This document shows positions 34,970-35,954 of a stretch of DNA of 35,954 bases, in pieces. The stretch comes from Palsa-147 sp036513895 (GTDB lineage: Bacteria > Acidobacteriota > Terriglobia > Acidiferrales > UBA7541): contig DATBYF010000100.1 in assembly GCA_036513895.1 (NCBI GenBank), positions 1 to 35,954 on the forward strand, in the 5' to 3' direction. The notes beneath the pieces were generated by a model. The model did no database searches. It was not told where the DNA came from and was given only the letters and a program-made list of their open reading frames with translations. How positions within the stretch are numbered: the stretch's first letter is position 1; each line of letters begins with the position of its first letter. Made by a program: the position numbers and the translations under genes.

Positions 34970-35073
34970 CCGGCGTCTTTTACTTTCGTTCGCAAGCGAG
35001 TGGCGTCGCACTTCGGCAATCGCGCAACCAGCATTTTCGCAAAGGCTAATGCTGTGCCGCACAATCTCTTACC

Positions 35074-35103
35074 TTCAGAGCCCGGAGGCTCCCGCCTCCG
35101 GGA
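35074..35103. repeat. Dispersed hairpin repeat, copy 2
   Basis: A 30-base element identical to that at 18199-18228: TTCAGAG followed by a 9-bp stem CCCGGAGGC / GCCTCCGGG with a TCCC loop. Here it lies between the convergent aroA and DUF4097-type genes, where it could also serve as a bidirectional terminator-like hairpin. Confidence 0.75.
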
Positions 35104-35170
35104 CCATTCGCGCCAAACAACACCCATCCAATTCGCGCCGCCGCGCGCAGCTTAGCCAATTGTCCTGGAA

Positions 35171-35954
35171 TTACGATTCAGACTTGCTAAGTTTAATCGT
35201 CCCGTAGCTCGTGGCAATCGTGATCTTCGGCCCCCGCATCCCCACTTTCCCATTCAACGTCGAAGAGTCCTCGCTGCTCTGCTGATTCAACCCCGAAGCG
35301 CCGAAGTCGCTTTGAATGTCACCCGAGCGCGAAAAAGCCGAAATTTCAAAAGTTGACGTCGCCGGAAGCGCGAGGTCCACTCCGCCCGTGTCATTCGTAA
35401 TGTTGATCTCGTCTTTCGGCGTCTGGTTCAGATTCACCGACACGTCCCCATGCGCGTCGCTGATTTCAATTCGTCCTGCCGTGTTTTCCAGGTTGACGTC
35501 GCGATCGCGCGTAGCCACGCGGATGTTTCCTCGTACGTCCGACACCGCCAGCGCTCCGGAATCGAGGTCAAGATGCCCGCGCAGATTCAATATGGTCAAA
35601 GTCGTGCGCGAAGACGTAAAACGCGTCGTCTGCGCGATCTTTTCCATCTGCACCGAGCCGTAAAAATCGCCGTCGAACGTCGCATCCCCGCTGACGTCGC
35701 TTACATTCACGTCGTTTCCCGGCCCCTTTACGTTCACATCGCCCGTGATGTTGGTCGCGCGGACGTCGCCGTTTTGCAGTGCAATCGTGGCTGCGCCCGT
35801 GTCGTGCACTTCTACGTCGCCATTCTGCGTCGTTGCCGTCACAGTTCCCGAAACGCCGCCGACGTTGATGTCTCCCTTCTCCGTCTTGGCAATAATCGTG
35901 GCTTTCGACGGAACGTGAACTTCGAAATCCACCTTCGCATGTCCGCGGCCAGAT
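35171..35954 (-). CDS. DUF4097-type beta-helical protein, 5' end beyond window
   Basis: About 260 residues are visible. The frame stays open to the window edge, so the start lies outside; a GTG at 35932 is internal, since the preceding codons read SGRGHAKVDFEVHVP. The body is a run of short beta-helix-like repeats with alternating G-D/N-V/I patterns: TEKGDINVGGVSG, TQNGDVEVHDTGA, LQNGDVRATNITG, VSDVRGNIRVATRD, TAGRIEISDAHGDVSVN. This is typical of DUF4097 (DUF4098-like) envelope-associated proteins often paired with anti-sigma or membrane-regulatory genes. It ends with YGTIKLSKSES. No catalytic site is visible; function is unknown. Confidence 0.82.
   Translation of the reverse strand, partial: SGRGHAKVDFEVHVPSKATIIAKTEKGDINVGGVSGTVTATTQNGDVEVHDTGAATIALQNGDVRATNITGDVNVKGPGNDVNVSDVSGDATFDGDFYGSVQMEKIAQTTRFTSSRTTLTILNLRGHLDLDSGALAVSDVRGNIRVATRDRDVNLENTAGRIEISDAHGDVSVNLNQTPKDEINITNDTGGVDLALPATSTFEISAFSRSGDIQSDFGASGLNQQSSEDSSTLNGKVGMRGPKITIATSYGTIKLSKSES

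Noticed and set aside
1..35954. CRISPR array, tRNA/rRNA genes, insertion sequences or prophage
   Set aside because: No spaced direct-repeat array, no transposase or integrase-like protein, and no tRNA cloverleaf or rRNA stretch was recognised on either strand by eye.

Overview
The window looks like chromosomal DNA of an Acidobacteriota member, probably class Terriglobia (the Koribacter/Acidoferrum side of the phylum). This is inferred from gene content, not from a marker gene. The signs are a very large Oar-like TonB-dependent receptor with an N-terminal carboxypeptidase-regulatory-like domain, a Ser/Thr kinase fused to a TolB/PD40 beta-propeller, a secreted sedolisin (S53) with an acidobacterial-style C-terminal tail, a GMSGSP-type S55-like secreted protein, and a fused transaldolase/glucose-6-phosphate isomerase. 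The DNA is moderately GC-rich. GTG starts are frequent. I see no tRNA, rRNA, CRISPR array, prophage or insertion sequence.

Layout. Positions 1-9 kb hold mainly minus-strand secreted or membrane proteins: an Ig/PQQ-propeller lipoprotein, a polytopic membrane protein and an S53 peptidase. A plus-strand AhpD/CMD-like protein and a minus-strand YdjC-type deacetylase that is probably a lipoprotein follow. Positions 9-14 kb hold a TonB-dependent receptor with a LacI-family regulator gene just upstream of it, which may be a nutrient-uptake module. Positions 14-19 kb hold a secreted TPR protein convergent with a propeller-kinase, then a DUF488 protein.

Positions 19.1-26.2 kb hold the clearest metabolic unit, a tightly packed plus-strand operon: rpiB, a tal-pgi fusion, a YihX-like HAD phosphatase, gnd, zwf and pgl. 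Together these cover glucose-6-phosphate entry, all three oxidative pentose-phosphate steps, ribose-5-phosphate isomerisation and transaldolase. Transketolase and ribulose-phosphate epimerase are not present here. Residues at the cofactor sites of both dehydrogenases suggest NAD+ rather than NADP+ use.

Positions 26.3-36 kb hold a PLP aminotransferase homologue with several substituted cofactor-contact residues, and a PilZ-like protein divergent from it. A minus-strand three-gene run follows: the S55-like protein, a secreted beta-propeller, and a serine racemase/threonine dehydratase-like enzyme. Then come aroA (EPSP synthase) and, running off the window edge, a DUF4097-type beta-helical protein.

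Most of the window is ordinary genome content. The points most worth a second look are the altered aminotransferase active site, the reversed motif order in the S55-like protein, the lipoprotein-signal-like tail of the S53 peptidase, the NAD-type signatures in the pentose-phosphate operon, and a 30-bp hairpin repeat found identically at two intergenic sites 17 kb apart. I did not find a convincing undescribed multi-gene system.
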